From a bacterium (lineage in GTDB: Bacteria; Bdellovibrionota_C; UBA2361; RFPC01), in NCBI GenBank assembly GCA_030428205.1, contig JAUIBK010000009.1, forward strand, positions 37,413 through 101,412: a DNA stretch of 64,000 nt, in the 5' to 3' direction. Under the pieces are notes generated by a model. That model did no database searches. It was not told the DNA's origin and saw only the letters and a program-made list of their open reading frames with translations. Positions 9,328 through 17,916 of the stretch are shown piece after piece. Position 1 is the first letter of the stretch; each line of letters opens with the position of its first letter. A program made the position numbers and the translations under genes.

Positions 9328-9570
9328 AGACAAAGAACTCCCTGATACATCAATTTGGGATTTCACACGAGGAGATGGGGCCGCACGTATGAATTCTCCA
9401 GCTTCAGGCCTATTGTATGGCGACTACGGTCAATTACAAAGAACTTTTGTGTTTATAATATGTCAGCGAATATTAAGAAAGCTTGTCCGCAAATCCCTTA
9501 TCAGGTAAACCGTTCCATGGGATCGAGCGTCTTATAGAGTGTCACCTATCTGCTATGATGGAGAGTTCCT

Positions 9571-9957
9571 ATGCATCTTATATACCCCCCGCAAATGAAA
9601 ATGCCTCGCCTGATGAACATCGGTACTTCTGGTGGAAAGACCCTGAGCGGGGCTTATCGCTTTCTGGCGGGGGGTATACACAAGCTATTTATTCTCACCA
9701 TTCTTCTCTTCTTGAACTCTCCGGCCAACGCTCAGGTACAAAAGCGGAAAAAATTTTGCCAACATAATCCAACTTCTATTCTCTGCACTTCTCGACTCGA
9801 TGAGCGAGACCAACGTGTTGCAGATACAAAAGAGGAGTGCCGTCTCCGTCCTAATACCGAAAAATGCAAAAATATCGCCACTCGAAAGAAGATCAAAGAT
9901 GAGCGGCTTACGTTTTGTGAGTCTAATCCTGCTGCTTGTGCAGGTCGGAGGAGGTGA
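9571..9957 (+). CDS. Small cysteine-containing secreted protein
   Basis: The 128-residue product starts at an ATG preceded by GGAGAG at good spacing. A hydrophobic stretch (LFILTILLFLN) ending in SPANAQ at about residue 54 fits a signal peptide with cleavage after ANA, although the N-region before it is long. The mature part is about 74 residues, strongly basic and charged, with five cysteines in spaced pairs (FCQHNPTSILC, ECRLRPNTEKC, FCESNPAAC). The pattern C-x(7-8)-C recurs three times, suggesting a small disulfide-linked periplasmic or secreted repeat protein. I do not recognise a family. Confidence 0.6.
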   Translation: MHLIYPPQMKMPRLMNIGTSGGKTLSGAYRFLAGGIHKLFILTILLFLNSPANAQVQKRKKFCQHNPTSILCTSRLDERDQRVADTKEECRLRPNTEKCKNIATRKKIKDERLTFCESNPAACAGRRR

Positions 9958-10073
9958 AAGTGCGTATTGATGTCTAAGACACTCTCTCACAGAGATGGTT
10001 TGCAGTGAAGTTTTCTCATCAAATTTCCGTGGTGGGGCTCTGGGACGTCATGATTTAACCGCAAAGGTGCGAA

Positions 10074-10098
10074 GACACAAAGAGCCTCTCTTTGTGTC
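10074..10098. repeat. Perfect 11-bp inverted repeat, GACACAAAGAG type
   Basis: The arms at 10074-10084 and 10088-10098 are perfectly complementary around a 3-base loop. Just upstream stands ACCGCAAAGGTGCGAAG. Words of this type (cgcaaag, acacaaagag) occur in palindromic intergenic elements of many environmental bacteria, and that comparison is from memory. It sits downstream of both flanking genes and may act as a terminator for the HAD gene, which runs leftwards into it. Confidence 0.5.
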
Positions 10099-10115
10099 CT
10101 TAGACACATCCAGTA

Positions 10116-10952
10116 CTACCACCCAAAAAGCTCTTGTACCGCATGCAGCACACCGCCCTCGGAAACGGAGCGAGTAACAAAATCCGCTTCATTTTTTACA
10201 TGTTCTTTTGCGTTTCCCATTGCTATTCCAATGGCAGCAAGTTGTAAAAAGGGGATATCTGATTCGGCATCACCAAAAGCAATTGTTTTCTCCTGAGCAG
10301 AGTGGGTGTGCTTTAGAAGGTGTGAAAAAGCCTGGTGGCGTGAACCTTCTTTGCTTGTGACGCTGACAAATGTGATATGAGGGTGTGCGGCTCCATATGC
10401 GATGCCCAAGCTAAGGTGAGGGAAGGTTGCTTCGAACAGGTCTAGTTCTTTTTGGGTGATGGGGAATGGATACGCAAGTTGTACTTTGTAAATCCTGCCG
10501 CGGTGTTTTTCTTCCACAAGTCTAAGCTCTTCAAAGAGCGGAGCACATCCCATGTATTCTTCGTGAATTGTGGCAAGCTCGTGGGGCTCGGGAGTGAAGT
10601 ACCCATCAATGGTGTAGAGCTCAGTGTACCAGTTGTGTTCCTGGCTAAGTGAAAGGCAGCTTTGAATATCCTCTGTAGAAAGTGGGGCAGCCTCTAGAGG
10701 ACAGGAAGATCCTGGGCATATGATAACACTTCCTGAAAAAAACATAGAGGGACCAGTAATGCCAAGAGTCCCCGCGAGGGACGTTGCTGCAAACGAGGGA
10801 CGCCCCGAAGCAAGAGCAATCTGCACGCCGTGCTCTTGTAGAAGGGCAACGGCCTCCTTTGCTCCAGGACCGAGCTTGTGATCTGAGTCTACGAGTGTTC
10901 CGTCGATATCAAAACAGGCAAGCTCGGGGAGAAAGGATGCTTTAGAGGGCAC
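10116..10952 (-). CDS. HAD-superfamily Cof-type phosphatase
   Basis: This 278-residue cytoplasmic hydrolase of the haloacid dehalogenase superfamily, type with a large C2 cap, probably acts on sugar phosphates or related phosphoesters. Motif I is FDIDGTLVDSD (residues about 13-23, nucleophile Asp), motif II ASGRPSF and motif IV FGDAESDIPFLQLA. The IGIAMGNAKEHVKNEADFVT tail is typical of the Cof/YidA group. It starts at GTG (10950-10952) inside the last codons of valS, so it is the second gene of a valS operon and is probably translationally coupled. The specific substrate is unknown. Confidence 0.88.
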   Translation of the reverse strand: MPSKASFLPELACFDIDGTLVDSDHKLGPGAKEAVALLQEHGVQIALASGRPSFAATSLAGTLGITGPSMFFSGSVIICPGSSCPLEAAPLSTEDIQSCLSLSQEHNWYTELYTIDGYFTPEPHELATIHEEYMGCAPLFEELRLVEEKHRGRIYKVQLAYPFPITQKELDLFEATFPHLSLGIAYGAAHPHITFVSVTSKEGSRHQAFSHLLKHTHSAQEKTIAFGDAESDIPFLQLAAIGIAMGNAKEHVKNEADFVTRSVSEGGVLHAVQELFGW

Positions 10953-13749
10953 GGAGCTCCTCGAGTGCGTGTAAGACCTTTTCCTTTTGTCGTTGTACTT
11001 CAGTCAGAGCGTCCTTTTCAGCTTGCACGACCTGCTCAGGAGCGCGTGAAGTAAATTTCTCGTTGTGAAGCTTTGATTCGATCTGAGCAAGGCGCTTGTC
11101 GAGTTTTTCGAGAGCTTTTTCGTTTCGAGAGAGTTCTGCTTCTACATCAAGATGCTCAGCAACGTTAAGATAGATCTCAGCTCCAGGAATAACCGTCACA
11201 CTCATCTTCTCAGGTTTTTCAGAGACAAGCGTGAGTGATTTTAGGCCAGAGGCGCGCGAGATGATCTTTTCTCCACTCACAATAGTCTTGCCGATCTCTT
11301 CTTCCATCGGGAAGATAAAAGCTTCAAGCTCGAGTTTTGGGCTTAGATTTGCGCCAACTCGCATATTCCTCAGCGATCGTACGACATCTCTGTACGTTTC
11401 AAAGTGAGTGTCGAGCTCTTCGTTGAAACGGCCGTGATCGACAGGAAATGGAGCTTGGGCACAAAGAGTGTCTGAAGATATTTCTTCGCTCATAAGCTCT
11501 CCTGCTGATAGCTTGGGCAAGAGGTGTCCCCAGAGCTCTTCGGTGATAAAAGGCATCGCAGGATGGAGAAGACGTAAGACGCTACTGAGGACTTCGCCGA
11601 GTGTCATCTGTACTCGACGGATATCATTCTTGCTCCCCGTTTTGAGGCGCTCTTTGGTAAGCTCGAGGTACCAATCACAAACATCATCCCAGAAGAAGTG
11701 GTAGACAGCCTCAAAACCAACATTAAAGCGGTAGGTGTCGAGTGCCTCGCGTAGTTGCGCTGTGCATCGATCGAGTCTTCCAAGTATCCACTCATCTTCA
11801 ATTTGAGCGTCCGCGAGCCCTTCAGAAGTTGGAGGCACTTCTTCGAAGTTCTGCATAACAAAACGAGAGGCGTTCCAGAGTTTGTCAGTGAAACGTTTTC
11901 CAATCTCTTCGAATCTCTTTAGGCTAATTTGCACCTGTTGAGCTTCGGAGTTGAGGGTCAACAGCGAAAAGCGTAAGGCGTCTGCACCAACTCCCTTAAA
12001 GCCGTCAGGAAACATTTTATGGAGCCGTTTGAGCATCGTTTCCATGTTGTGAGGACGAGCTTCGTTAATAGGGCCTTCAAGCTCTTCGGTTGTGGCACCA
12101 TCGATTACATGTAGAGGATCTATTCCGTTCCCCTTTGACTTAGACATCGTTTCGCCATCTTCGTCGCAGATGGTGGGGTGAAAATAGACGTGATGAAAGG
12201 GTACGTCATCCATATGGAAAAGTCCTGTCATCGCCATGCGTGCTACCCAGAGGTAGATGATGTCTTTGGCTGTAGAAAGAAGGTTTGTTGGGTAGTAGCG
12301 ATTGAGATCAGCTGCGTCCATTTCTGGCCAACCGAGTGTAGAGTACGGCCAAAGAGCAGAACTAAACCAGGTATCAAGTACGTCTGTTTCTTGTTCCCAA
12401 GCATCTGGGTTTTCAAGAACTTGGCTTGGTGTGTCAATACCAACAGCAATCTCACCGGTTTCTTTGTGATACCAAGCAGGAATGCGGTGCCCCCACCATA
12501 TCTGTCTTGAGATACACCAGTCGCGTGTATTCTCAAGCCAATCTCGGTACACTCGGTCCCACCGGTGAGGGGAGATTTCTATGCGGCCTTCTTCGGATGC
12601 TTTGAGAGCAAGGTCTGCAAGGGGGCGCATCTTTACAAACCACTGATCGCTTAAGCGGTATTCAATGATTGCCTTTGAGCGCTCACTTCTTCCAACTGGG
12701 GTCATGCGGTCTTCGATTTTTTCAAGAAGTCCAAGAGCATCCATAGCAGAAACAATTTTATCTCTGGCTTCAAAACGGTCGAGACCTCGAAACTCCTCAG
12801 GTGCCTCATCGTTTATGCTGGCGTCTTCGTTCATGATGTTGATCTGATCGAGATCGTGACGTAGGCCAATTTGAAAGTCGTTGAGATCGTGGGCCGGGGT
12901 GACCTTGAGGCATCCAGTTCCAAATGATGCGTCAACGTAGTCATCAGCAATGATTGGAATTTTCCTTCCAACAAGTGGAAGGGTAACGGTTTTCCCAATC
13001 AGGTTGGTGTACCGCTCATCTTTCGGGTTTACAGCAACGGCGCTATCTCCAAGCATCGTTTCGGGACGAGTAGTCGCAATAATGACATGCTCTTCGCTGT
13101 CAGTAATTGGATAGCGAAAGTGCCAGAGATGGCCAGGCTCTCCCCCTTCTTTGGTATGTACCTCATCATTTGAGAGGGCGGTGCGATCAATTGGGCACCA
13201 GTTAACGATATATTTTCCACGGTAGACGAGTCCTTTCTCGTAGAGCCTGGCAAAAGCGACCTTAACCGCGTGCGAGAGCCCCTCGTCCATAGTAAAGCGA
13301 GTGCGGCTCCAATCACATGAAGCCCCAAGGCGACGGAGCTGGCGTAGGATTTGATTTCCGTATTTTTCCTTCCACTCCCAAATCCGTTCAATCATTTTCT
13401 CGCGTCCGAGATCACGATAATTAATCCCTTCAGCATCAAGGTGCTTTTTGACAACACTCTGTGTCGAGATTCCAGCGTGGTCCGTTCCGGGGACCCAAAG
13501 CGCGTCATAACCGTCCATTCTTTTGTAACGGATAAGGACATCTTGAATAGAGTTGTTCAGTGCATGCCCCATGTGGAGCCGACCAGTTACGTTGGGTGGG
13601 GGGATGACGATACTGTAAGGCTTTTTCTTTGAGGTATTATCTCCGACAAACACCCCACGCTTTTCCCACATCTCATAGATTTTCTTTTCAATCTCTTGAG
13701 GCTCGTAGTGTTTGGCATCAAGGCTTAAAAATGGTCCGCATTCTTTCAT
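10942..13749 (-). CDS. valS: Valyl-tRNA synthetase
   Basis: ValS charges tRNA-Val and edits mischarged threonine. The 935-residue product is full length for the bacterial enzyme. It has the HIGH-type signature PNVTGRLHMGHALN near residue 55, the CP1 editing domain (about 190-340) and the tRNA-anticodon domain after the KMSKS-type loop ETMSKSKGNGIDP. The last 65 residues form a coiled-coil arm (RNEKALEKLDKRLAQIE) as expected. Between the KMSKS loop and the anticodon domain it carries a short insertion with TTEELEGPINEARPHNMETM. The upstream region shows no T-box. It is the first gene of a two-gene operon with the HAD phosphatase. Confidence 0.98.
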   Translation of the reverse strand: MKECGPFLSLDAKHYEPQEIEKKIYEMWEKRGVFVGDNTSKKKPYSIVIPPPNVTGRLHMGHALNNSIQDVLIRYKRMDGYDALWVPGTDHAGISTQSVVKKHLDAEGINYRDLGREKMIERIWEWKEKYGNQILRQLRRLGASCDWSRTRFTMDEGLSHAVKVAFARLYEKGLVYRGKYIVNWCPIDRTALSNDEVHTKEGGEPGHLWHFRYPITDSEEHVIIATTRPETMLGDSAVAVNPKDERYTNLIGKTVTLPLVGRKIPIIADDYVDASFGTGCLKVTPAHDLNDFQIGLRHDLDQINIMNEDASINDEAPEEFRGLDRFEARDKIVSAMDALGLLEKIEDRMTPVGRSERSKAIIEYRLSDQWFVKMRPLADLALKASEEGRIEISPHRWDRVYRDWLENTRDWCISRQIWWGHRIPAWYHKETGEIAVGIDTPSQVLENPDAWEQETDVLDTWFSSALWPYSTLGWPEMDAADLNRYYPTNLLSTAKDIIYLWVARMAMTGLFHMDDVPFHHVYFHPTICDEDGETMSKSKGNGIDPLHVIDGATTEELEGPINEARPHNMETMLKRLHKMFPDGFKGVGADALRFSLLTLNSEAQQVQISLKRFEEIGKRFTDKLWNASRFVMQNFEEVPPTSEGLADAQIEDEWILGRLDRCTAQLREALDTYRFNVGFEAVYHFFWDDVCDWYLELTKERLKTGSKNDIRRVQMTLGEVLSSVLRLLHPAMPFITEELWGHLLPKLSAGELMSEEISSDTLCAQAPFPVDHGRFNEELDTHFETYRDVVRSLRNMRVGANLSPKLELEAFIFPMEEEIGKTIVSGEKIISRASGLKSLTLVSEKPEKMSVTVIPGAEIYLNVAEHLDVEAELSRNEKALEKLDKRLAQIESKLHNEKFTSRAPEQVVQAEKDALTEVQRQKEKVLHALEELRAL

Positions 13750-13849
13750 TGGTGTATCCGTTGATAGTGAGTAGTCACCCCTTAAGGAGCAAGTAAATCA
13801 TATGTTTAGGCGGATTCCAACTGCTGGGGGAAGCATACTCCTTCCGTTA

Positions 13850-13937
13850 CCATTTTCTTGAACTTTTTTCTCCGTGGCATAGTTTCTGGGTATTTCACCA
13901 GGCTCTACGCCACGGAGAAAAAAGTTCAAGAAAATGG
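13850..13937. repeat. Family A intergenic palindrome, copy 1 (perfect 29-bp arms)
   Basis: The arms at 13850-13878 and 13909-13937 are perfectly complementary over 29 bases with a 30-base centre. Each arm begins CCATTTT and ends CCGTGGC. Two further copies lie at 26713-26799 and 58625-58712. It sits upstream of valS and downstream of the metallophosphoesterase gene, so it could terminate the latter. Confidence 0.9.
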
Positions 13938-13965
13938 CTGTTCGAACCTCATTTGTGGGGGGGGC

Positions 13966-14724
13966 TTAAGACGGAAGCTCAAACTCCGTAAAATTATGCC
14001 GCATCCCCCGAATCATGGAGCCCGTATTATGAAAGGTATACCCCTCATGCTTGAGCGCCGAGAATGGTGAGTGGGTATGCCCAAAGAAGATGTGTTGGAT
14101 TCCGTCGAGCACTTCACTTTCGTGAGTCTCAAAATATTCAAGAACTCGCTCACAAGAGCGCCGTGGAGGATTAAGGAAGTAGGCAAGTTTATGAAGCCTC
14201 GTTTTCACTAATCCCGCGTAAAGCATATGCCTATTTTTCGGCAAGATCTCAGCGTGCTCAAAGTTCGAGCGGTATGTTTCAAGTGAGCCGGCTTGCGGGC
14301 TCCGTACGTGAATGATGTCACCGTGTAAGAAGAGGTGGTCAGCGAGCTTGACGTAGTGAGGATACCAGGTGAAGTGGGGATACATCTCTTCTAGCTCAGG
14401 GAGTCTTTCTACGAAACTTCTCAGAGAGTCGTGGTTTCCAAGCACGTAATGAAACTCACAACTTCTGTTTTCTTCAAGGAGTTGGGTACAAAAAGAAAAA
14501 GCTTGTTCGACAGTTTCAGCAATGGAGGGAAGAGTTGTCCAACGAAAATCAAAGATATCACCGTTGAGGACACAGACGTCGTACTGGCTTAGTTTTGTTC
14601 TGTATTCCTCAAAATCAATTCTTGCAGATGAGCGGCTCGAAAAGAGGTGAAGATCGGAGATAACAAGTCCATTTGGCATGCGCAATGTATGGCGTGATCG
14701 ACGTATGTTGTCAAATAGTCTCAA
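13966..14724 (-). CDS. Calcineurin-like metallophosphoesterase
   Basis: The 252-residue product has the five motifs of the dimetal phosphoesterase fold: ISDLHLF, LNGDIFDFRW, LGNHDSL, a middle FLHGDIIH and IFFGHTHSPFS near the C-terminus. Layout and size resemble the LpxH/UDP-2,3-diacylglucosamine hydrolase group, which would fit an LPS-bearing cell. The LpxH-specific residues cannot be checked by eye, so that assignment is only a possibility. No signal peptide is present and it should be cytoplasmic or peripheral to the inner membrane. It is divergent from the TerB-like gene. Confidence 0.85.
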   Translation of the reverse strand: MRLFDNIRRSRHTLRMPNGLVISDLHLFSSRSSARIDFEEYRTKLSQYDVCVLNGDIFDFRWTTLPSIAETVEQAFSFCTQLLEENRSCEFHYVLGNHDSLRSFVERLPELEEMYPHFTWYPHYVKLADHLFLHGDIIHVRSPQAGSLETYRSNFEHAEILPKNRHMLYAGLVKTRLHKLAYFLNPPRRSCERVLEYFETHESEVLDGIQHIFFGHTHSPFSALKHEGYTFHNTGSMIRGMRHNFTEFELPS

Positions 14725-14873
14725 TATTTTCAGAAGAGAGAGATTTGATGGAGATTGCTCATGTTAAGTAACGCCGCTCTCAAGCTAGTAATAACTAGTT
14801 ATAGAACAGCGAGAGTTTGGTACGAACTCCACGATATTTCAAATTTCATAGGTTTTTCACAGGTTTATTATAC

Positions 14874-15368
14874 ATGAATCATAAGTCTCCCCTGCTCGGG
14901 AATGCGGTTTCCGATATCATCAATCAACATCAATTGAATGCCAATAATCTTTCCCAAAAGAGGCATAAAGCTCCTAAAAAAGGAAACATGAAACGAGAGC
15001 TGGAACTTGCCCTAACGGTGCTACTCGTAGATCTCGCCTCAAGCGATCAGAATTTTGACCAAGTTGAATATCATGTCATGACTGCTGGATTAAATCGGCT
15101 TTTTGGTACAGGAAAGACGGAGGTGTCAGCTCTCGTCAACCAAGCTCAAACAATTTTAAAAAATCTCCGTGGTGTCAGTAAGTATGCAGAGGTTCTTAAG
15201 ACAAACCTCTCCCTTGAGCAGCGCAAAGTTATTCTTGAAGTGATTGATGACGTCATTCACGCTGACGGGGAAGTAGATGGATTTGAAACGTACCTGAGAC
15301 ATAAGTTCGCCGATCTGATTGGGGTCTCTCTTGAGCCACACCAAGACCCTAATGAGAAACACGAATAA
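14874..15368 (+). CDS. TerB-like (tellurite resistance B family) protein
   Basis: The 164-residue product starts at ATG 14874. The frame extends 19 codons upstream only through a TTG. After a basic N-terminal linker (about residues 1-45) comes an all-helical domain with LALTVLLVDLASSDQNFDQVEYHVM and later VILEVIDDVIHADGEVDGFE. These two helix-loop-helix segments with Asp/Glu-rich loops (ASSDQNFD, HADGEVDGFE) are the pattern of TerB/DjlA-type domains, which bind metal or act as scaffolds. It stands alone with a clear terminator after it. Any link to tellurite or stress is not shown by the context. Confidence 0.75.
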   Translation: MNHKSPLLGNAVSDIINQHQLNANNLSQKRHKAPKKGNMKRELELALTVLLVDLASSDQNFDQVEYHVMTAGLNRLFGTGKTEVSALVNQAQTILKNLRGVSKYAEVLKTNLSLEQRKVILEVIDDVIHADGEVDGFETYLRHKFADLIGVSLEPHQDPNEKHE

Positions 15369-15382
15369 AGTCTCTCTCTTGC

Positions 15383-15450
15383 GCCTGGGGTTAAGAAGCG
15401 GTACTACCTATCCCCTCTCCAAGTCGGTTCTCAGCCCCAGGCTTTTTTTT
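15383..15450 (+). terminator. Rho-independent terminator after the TerB-like gene
   Basis: GCCTGGGG at 15383-15390 pairs with CCCCAGGC at 15435-15442, followed directly by eight T residues. The loop of 44 bases is long, with room for an inner structure. It lies 15 bases after the stop at 15368. Confidence 0.8.
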
Positions 15451-15466
15451 CCCTCCGTCTCTTAAT

Positions 15467-15612
15467 CCTGCTCTTTCTCCTTTTCCTTATCCTCCTCTTG
15501 CACTTGCACCAAAATCCTTATCTCTCCTTATTTTCCATGGATATAGGAGCAAGAGTTAGGTGCAGGTGCAAGAAAAGGATGAGGATGATGAGGAGGAGAA
15601 AGAAAAGGGAGA
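15467..15612. repeat. Purine/pyrimidine palindrome upstream of flagellin
   Basis: A pyrimidine-rich left arm (about 15467-15510) ending in tandem TTGCAC words faces a purine-rich right arm (about 15558-15612). TTGCACTTGCACC pairs with its counterpart at 12 of 13 positions; the outer parts pair with small indels. The region 15369-15869 holds this element, the terminator before it and a possible flagellar promoter, but no gene I would accept. Confidence 0.65.
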
Positions 15613-15677
15613 GAATCGCGGCCCCCTACGAAATCTTCGTAATCCCACTCATTCCAAAACATTTCCGCCCCCATCTC

Positions 15678-15704
15678 TACAGCTACCCGCTATCTTGCCG
15701 ATTC
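15678..15704 (+). promoter_or_regulatory. Candidate sigma-28 promoter for flagellin
   Basis: TACA, 15 bases, then GCCGATTC resembles the flagellar consensus TAAA-N15-GCCGATAA at 9 of 12 positions with exact spacing. It lies about 165 bases upstream of the flagellin start. A FliA-type sigma factor is encoded at 20569-21309, which makes the match more meaningful, but it is by eye only. Confidence 0.35.
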
Positions 15705-15869
15705 TGTAATCAAGAGCTCGCAGGCTCAGATAAGGAGAAAAAGGATAGCTTTGCCTACATTGTTGAACTGACTTGATATCCTCCTAATTGGAGAGATCAA
15801 GAATTTACGGAAGAACGCTTTCTCTTGCCCAACTATGAAAGAGAAAGAGAGCGACAATGAGGTTGTGTA

Positions 15870-16649
15870 ATGAGTAGTATCGACTCCAAATTTATTCTCT
15901 CATCGATTAATAAGAGCACCAAGAGTGTAAAGAGCGCTTTTACTAAGCTAGCGTCTGGAAAGCGTATTAATAAAGCAAGTGATGATGCCGCTGGGCTAGC
16001 TATTGCTGATGCTCTCAAGTCTGACGCGGCAGTTTATCAACAAGCATCTAGAAATACGAGTGACGGACAATCTCTTGCTGCGATTAAAGAAGGAGCGCTC
16101 ACTCAAGCAGGAGATATCGAGATTCGGAAACGAGAGCTTGCCACACAGGCAGCAAACGGAACGTTGAGTGACGAGCAAAGAGCGTCTCTTAATCAAGAGT
16201 ATCAAGCACTTTCACAAGAGCAGCAACGTATTGTTGCCACCACTGAATTTAATGGTCGGAATGTGTTTCAAGGTGAAACCTCAATTGAAGTAGATAGCGG
16301 AACGCAGATAACGATAGAAGGAAGCGAGCTTTCGTTTGTCGATAGTCCAGGAGACATCTCAACGCAAGCTGGGGCTTTAAGTGCGGTAGATCAATCAGAG
16401 GGTAATATACAATCTTTTGCACAACAGAAAGGACGGATTGGAGCCGAAACAGCTCGGCTGGAAGTAGCTGGAAGAAGGGCTGAAGATAGTGCCGTGGAAA
16501 ACTTGGCCGCTGAGAGCCGTATTCGTGATGCAGATGTTGCAACTGAAGTTGCAAATCTCACTGCAGGAAAGATACTACAACAGGCTGGTCTCGCTGTTCA
16601 GGCTCAAGCCAACCAAACCGCAACAAATGTCTTAAACCTTCTCAAGTAA
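15870..16649 (+). CDS. Short flagellin
   Basis: This is the structural subunit of the flagellar filament, exported by the flagellar type III system. The 259-residue protein has both conserved ends. The N-terminal D0/D1 helix includes KLASGKRINKASDDAAGLAIAD, and the C-terminal D1/D0 helix includes AESRIRDADVATEVANLTAGKILQQAGLAVQAQANQ. The middle is short (about 60 residues), so there is no D2/D3 surface domain. GAGG precedes the ATG. It is followed after 16 bases by a flagellin-like partner gene, so the two form an operon. No other flagellar structural gene is in the window. Confidence 0.94.
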   Translation: MSSIDSKFILSSINKSTKSVKSAFTKLASGKRINKASDDAAGLAIADALKSDAAVYQQASRNTSDGQSLAAIKEGALTQAGDIEIRKRELATQAANGTLSDEQRASLNQEYQALSQEQQRIVATTEFNGRNVFQGETSIEVDSGTQITIEGSELSFVDSPGDISTQAGALSAVDQSEGNIQSFAQQKGRIGAETARLEVAGRRAEDSAVENLAAESRIRDADVATEVANLTAGKILQQAGLAVQAQANQTATNVLNLLK

Positions 16650-16665
16650 TATATAGGAGGAGATC

Positions 16666-17412
16666 ATGAAGATCGGTTCCCCCCTTGCCACCCCGTTTCT
16701 TTCAAATCTATCCTCTGCCACTAAAGCAGATAGATCTGAAACGAAAGTTCGGATTGAAGGACAGGATAACGACATTCTTGATGTAACTCGCAGTTCACAA
16801 AGTGAGGGCGCAAGCCTTTCTGCTAGTAAAGCAAAGAGCTCTGCAGAGGTCGCGGATGAAGCTACAAAAGCAATTTACGATATCCGACAAGAACAGCTTG
16901 CTTTGGCAAAGCAAGCCAACGATATTAACGACGAGGAAACGCGGGCAACGTATCAAGCCGAAATAGATAATCTTCAAACGGAAGTTAATCGTATCTCCGC
17001 CGAGGAAGATGGAGCAGGAAATAATGTGCTCGATGAACTTTCACTTGAAGTCTCCGAGGATACACAGCTTGTCCTCTCTGATCGCTCTTCGCTTGCGAGC
17101 GATCCCGGTATCGATGTGTCAACTATCTCTGGTGCCAGCAGTGCCGTTGCTACTCTGACGGATGCTGTTGACTCCGCACAGAGCGCAAGAACAGCAACAT
17201 CTGCTACGAAGGATAAGGCTGAAGCTAAGCTTGAAGAAATTGTCGCAAGAGAAGCTGAAGCTCGGCTTGGAGATTCAAGTAAGATTCAAGACGAACAAGA
17301 AGCTGAGAAAGTTGCTAAAGATATCGCCACGCAGGTAGTGAACAAAGCTCAAGAAGATGCTGTTGTTTCGAATCTTGTCTCTGGACAGGTGGAGTCGCTT
17401 TTAAGCGGATAA
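16666..17412 (+). CDS. Flagellin-related protein without the terminal D0 signatures
   Basis: The 248-residue product has a very strong ribosome-binding site (AGGAGGAGA) and lies 16 bases after flagellin. Residues about 65-105 (IRQEQLALAKQANDIND... QAEIDNLQTEVNRISAEE) resemble the D1 helix of flagellins (RELATQAANGT... LNQEYQALSQEQQRI in the neighbour). The canonical SGKRIN and N/C-terminal D0 helices are missing. The rest is Ala/Ser/Glu/Lys-rich helix with heptad spacing, and the C-terminus is Val-Ser-Leu-Leu-Ser-Gly. It may be a minor filament component, a filament-associated or chaperone-like protein, or a decaying paralogue. Its 3' end overlaps the convergent GNAT gene by 12 bases. Confidence 0.75.
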   Translation: MKIGSPLATPFLSNLSSATKADRSETKVRIEGQDNDILDVTRSSQSEGASLSASKAKSSAEVADEATKAIYDIRQEQLALAKQANDINDEETRATYQAEIDNLQTEVNRISAEEDGAGNNVLDELSLEVSEDTQLVLSDRSSLASDPGIDVSTISGASSAVATLTDAVDSAQSARTATSATKDKAEAKLEEIVAREAEARLGDSSKIQDEQEAEKVAKDIATQVVNKAQEDAVVSNLVSGQVESLLSG

Positions 17413-17916
17413 CCGCTGATGCTGCGCCCACCACCTTTGGTCAGCCAGTACCACAGAATTTTTTACATGCTCATCGTGATAGGTCCAGTAAGCTGCGCGA
17501 AGTTCGTCGCGTTGACTCTCGCTGACTAATGAAAATCCGTGTTTCTCATAAAAACGTATGGCCCAGTCCATAGCAGCCAGGCAGCCGACGAGTACTGGTT
17601 TTGTGCTTGTCTTAAGGTGGTGAGAAAGGAGCAAGGATCCACACCCCTTTCGTTGGTGTTCGGGAAGGACGTAGGAGTGGCGAATGAGAACAACATCATC
17701 TTTGTCTTGCACCCCCATAACAGCAATCAGCTCGCCTTTTTCTTCAATCCCAAAGAAGTGTACGCCATTGGCAAGTTCGTTTTTGAGGTAGTCCTCTGGC
17801 ATATACGGCTCTCTCCAGAGAGTGTCAGGGATAGTGCCGTGGTACTTTTCAGCTGCACTATTGATAATAGTATAGATATTCGAAAAGTCGCTTTGATCGC
17901 ATTCTCGTATATTCAT
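17401..17916 (-). CDS. GNAT-family N-acetyltransferase
   Basis: The 171-residue product has a GNAT fold: the N-terminal strand and helix MNIRECDQSDFSNIYTIINSA, then the acetyl-CoA site VLPEHQRKGCGSLLLSHHL (the Q/R-x-x-G-x-G/A motif) and the C-terminal signature AIRFYEKHGF. The ATG overlaps the stop of the 566-residue gene in an ATGA arrangement, so it is the third gene of a reverse-strand operon. Substrate unknown. A role tied to the flagellin next to it is conceivable but there is no direct evidence. Confidence 0.88.
   Translation of the reverse strand: MNIRECDQSDFSNIYTIINSAAEKYHGTIPDTLWREPYMPEDYLKNELANGVHFFGIEEKGELIAVMGVQDKDDVVLIRHSYVLPEHQRKGCGSLLLSHHLKTSTKPVLVGCLAAMDWAIRFYEKHGFSLVSESQRDELRAAYWTYHDEHVKNSVVLADQRWWAQHQRLSA

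Noticed and set aside
10452..10652. Forward open frame inside the HAD phosphatase gene
   Set aside because: It is the antisense of a complete, well-supported phosphatase gene.
13750..13849. Possible T-box leader upstream of valS
   Set aside because: No specifier loop, T-box sequence or terminator/antiterminator pair is visible.
15498..15776. Open frame of 92 codons upstream of flagellin
   Set aside because: It runs through the purine-rich palindrome arm (giving Arg/Lys runs), has no ribosome-binding site and resembles no protein.
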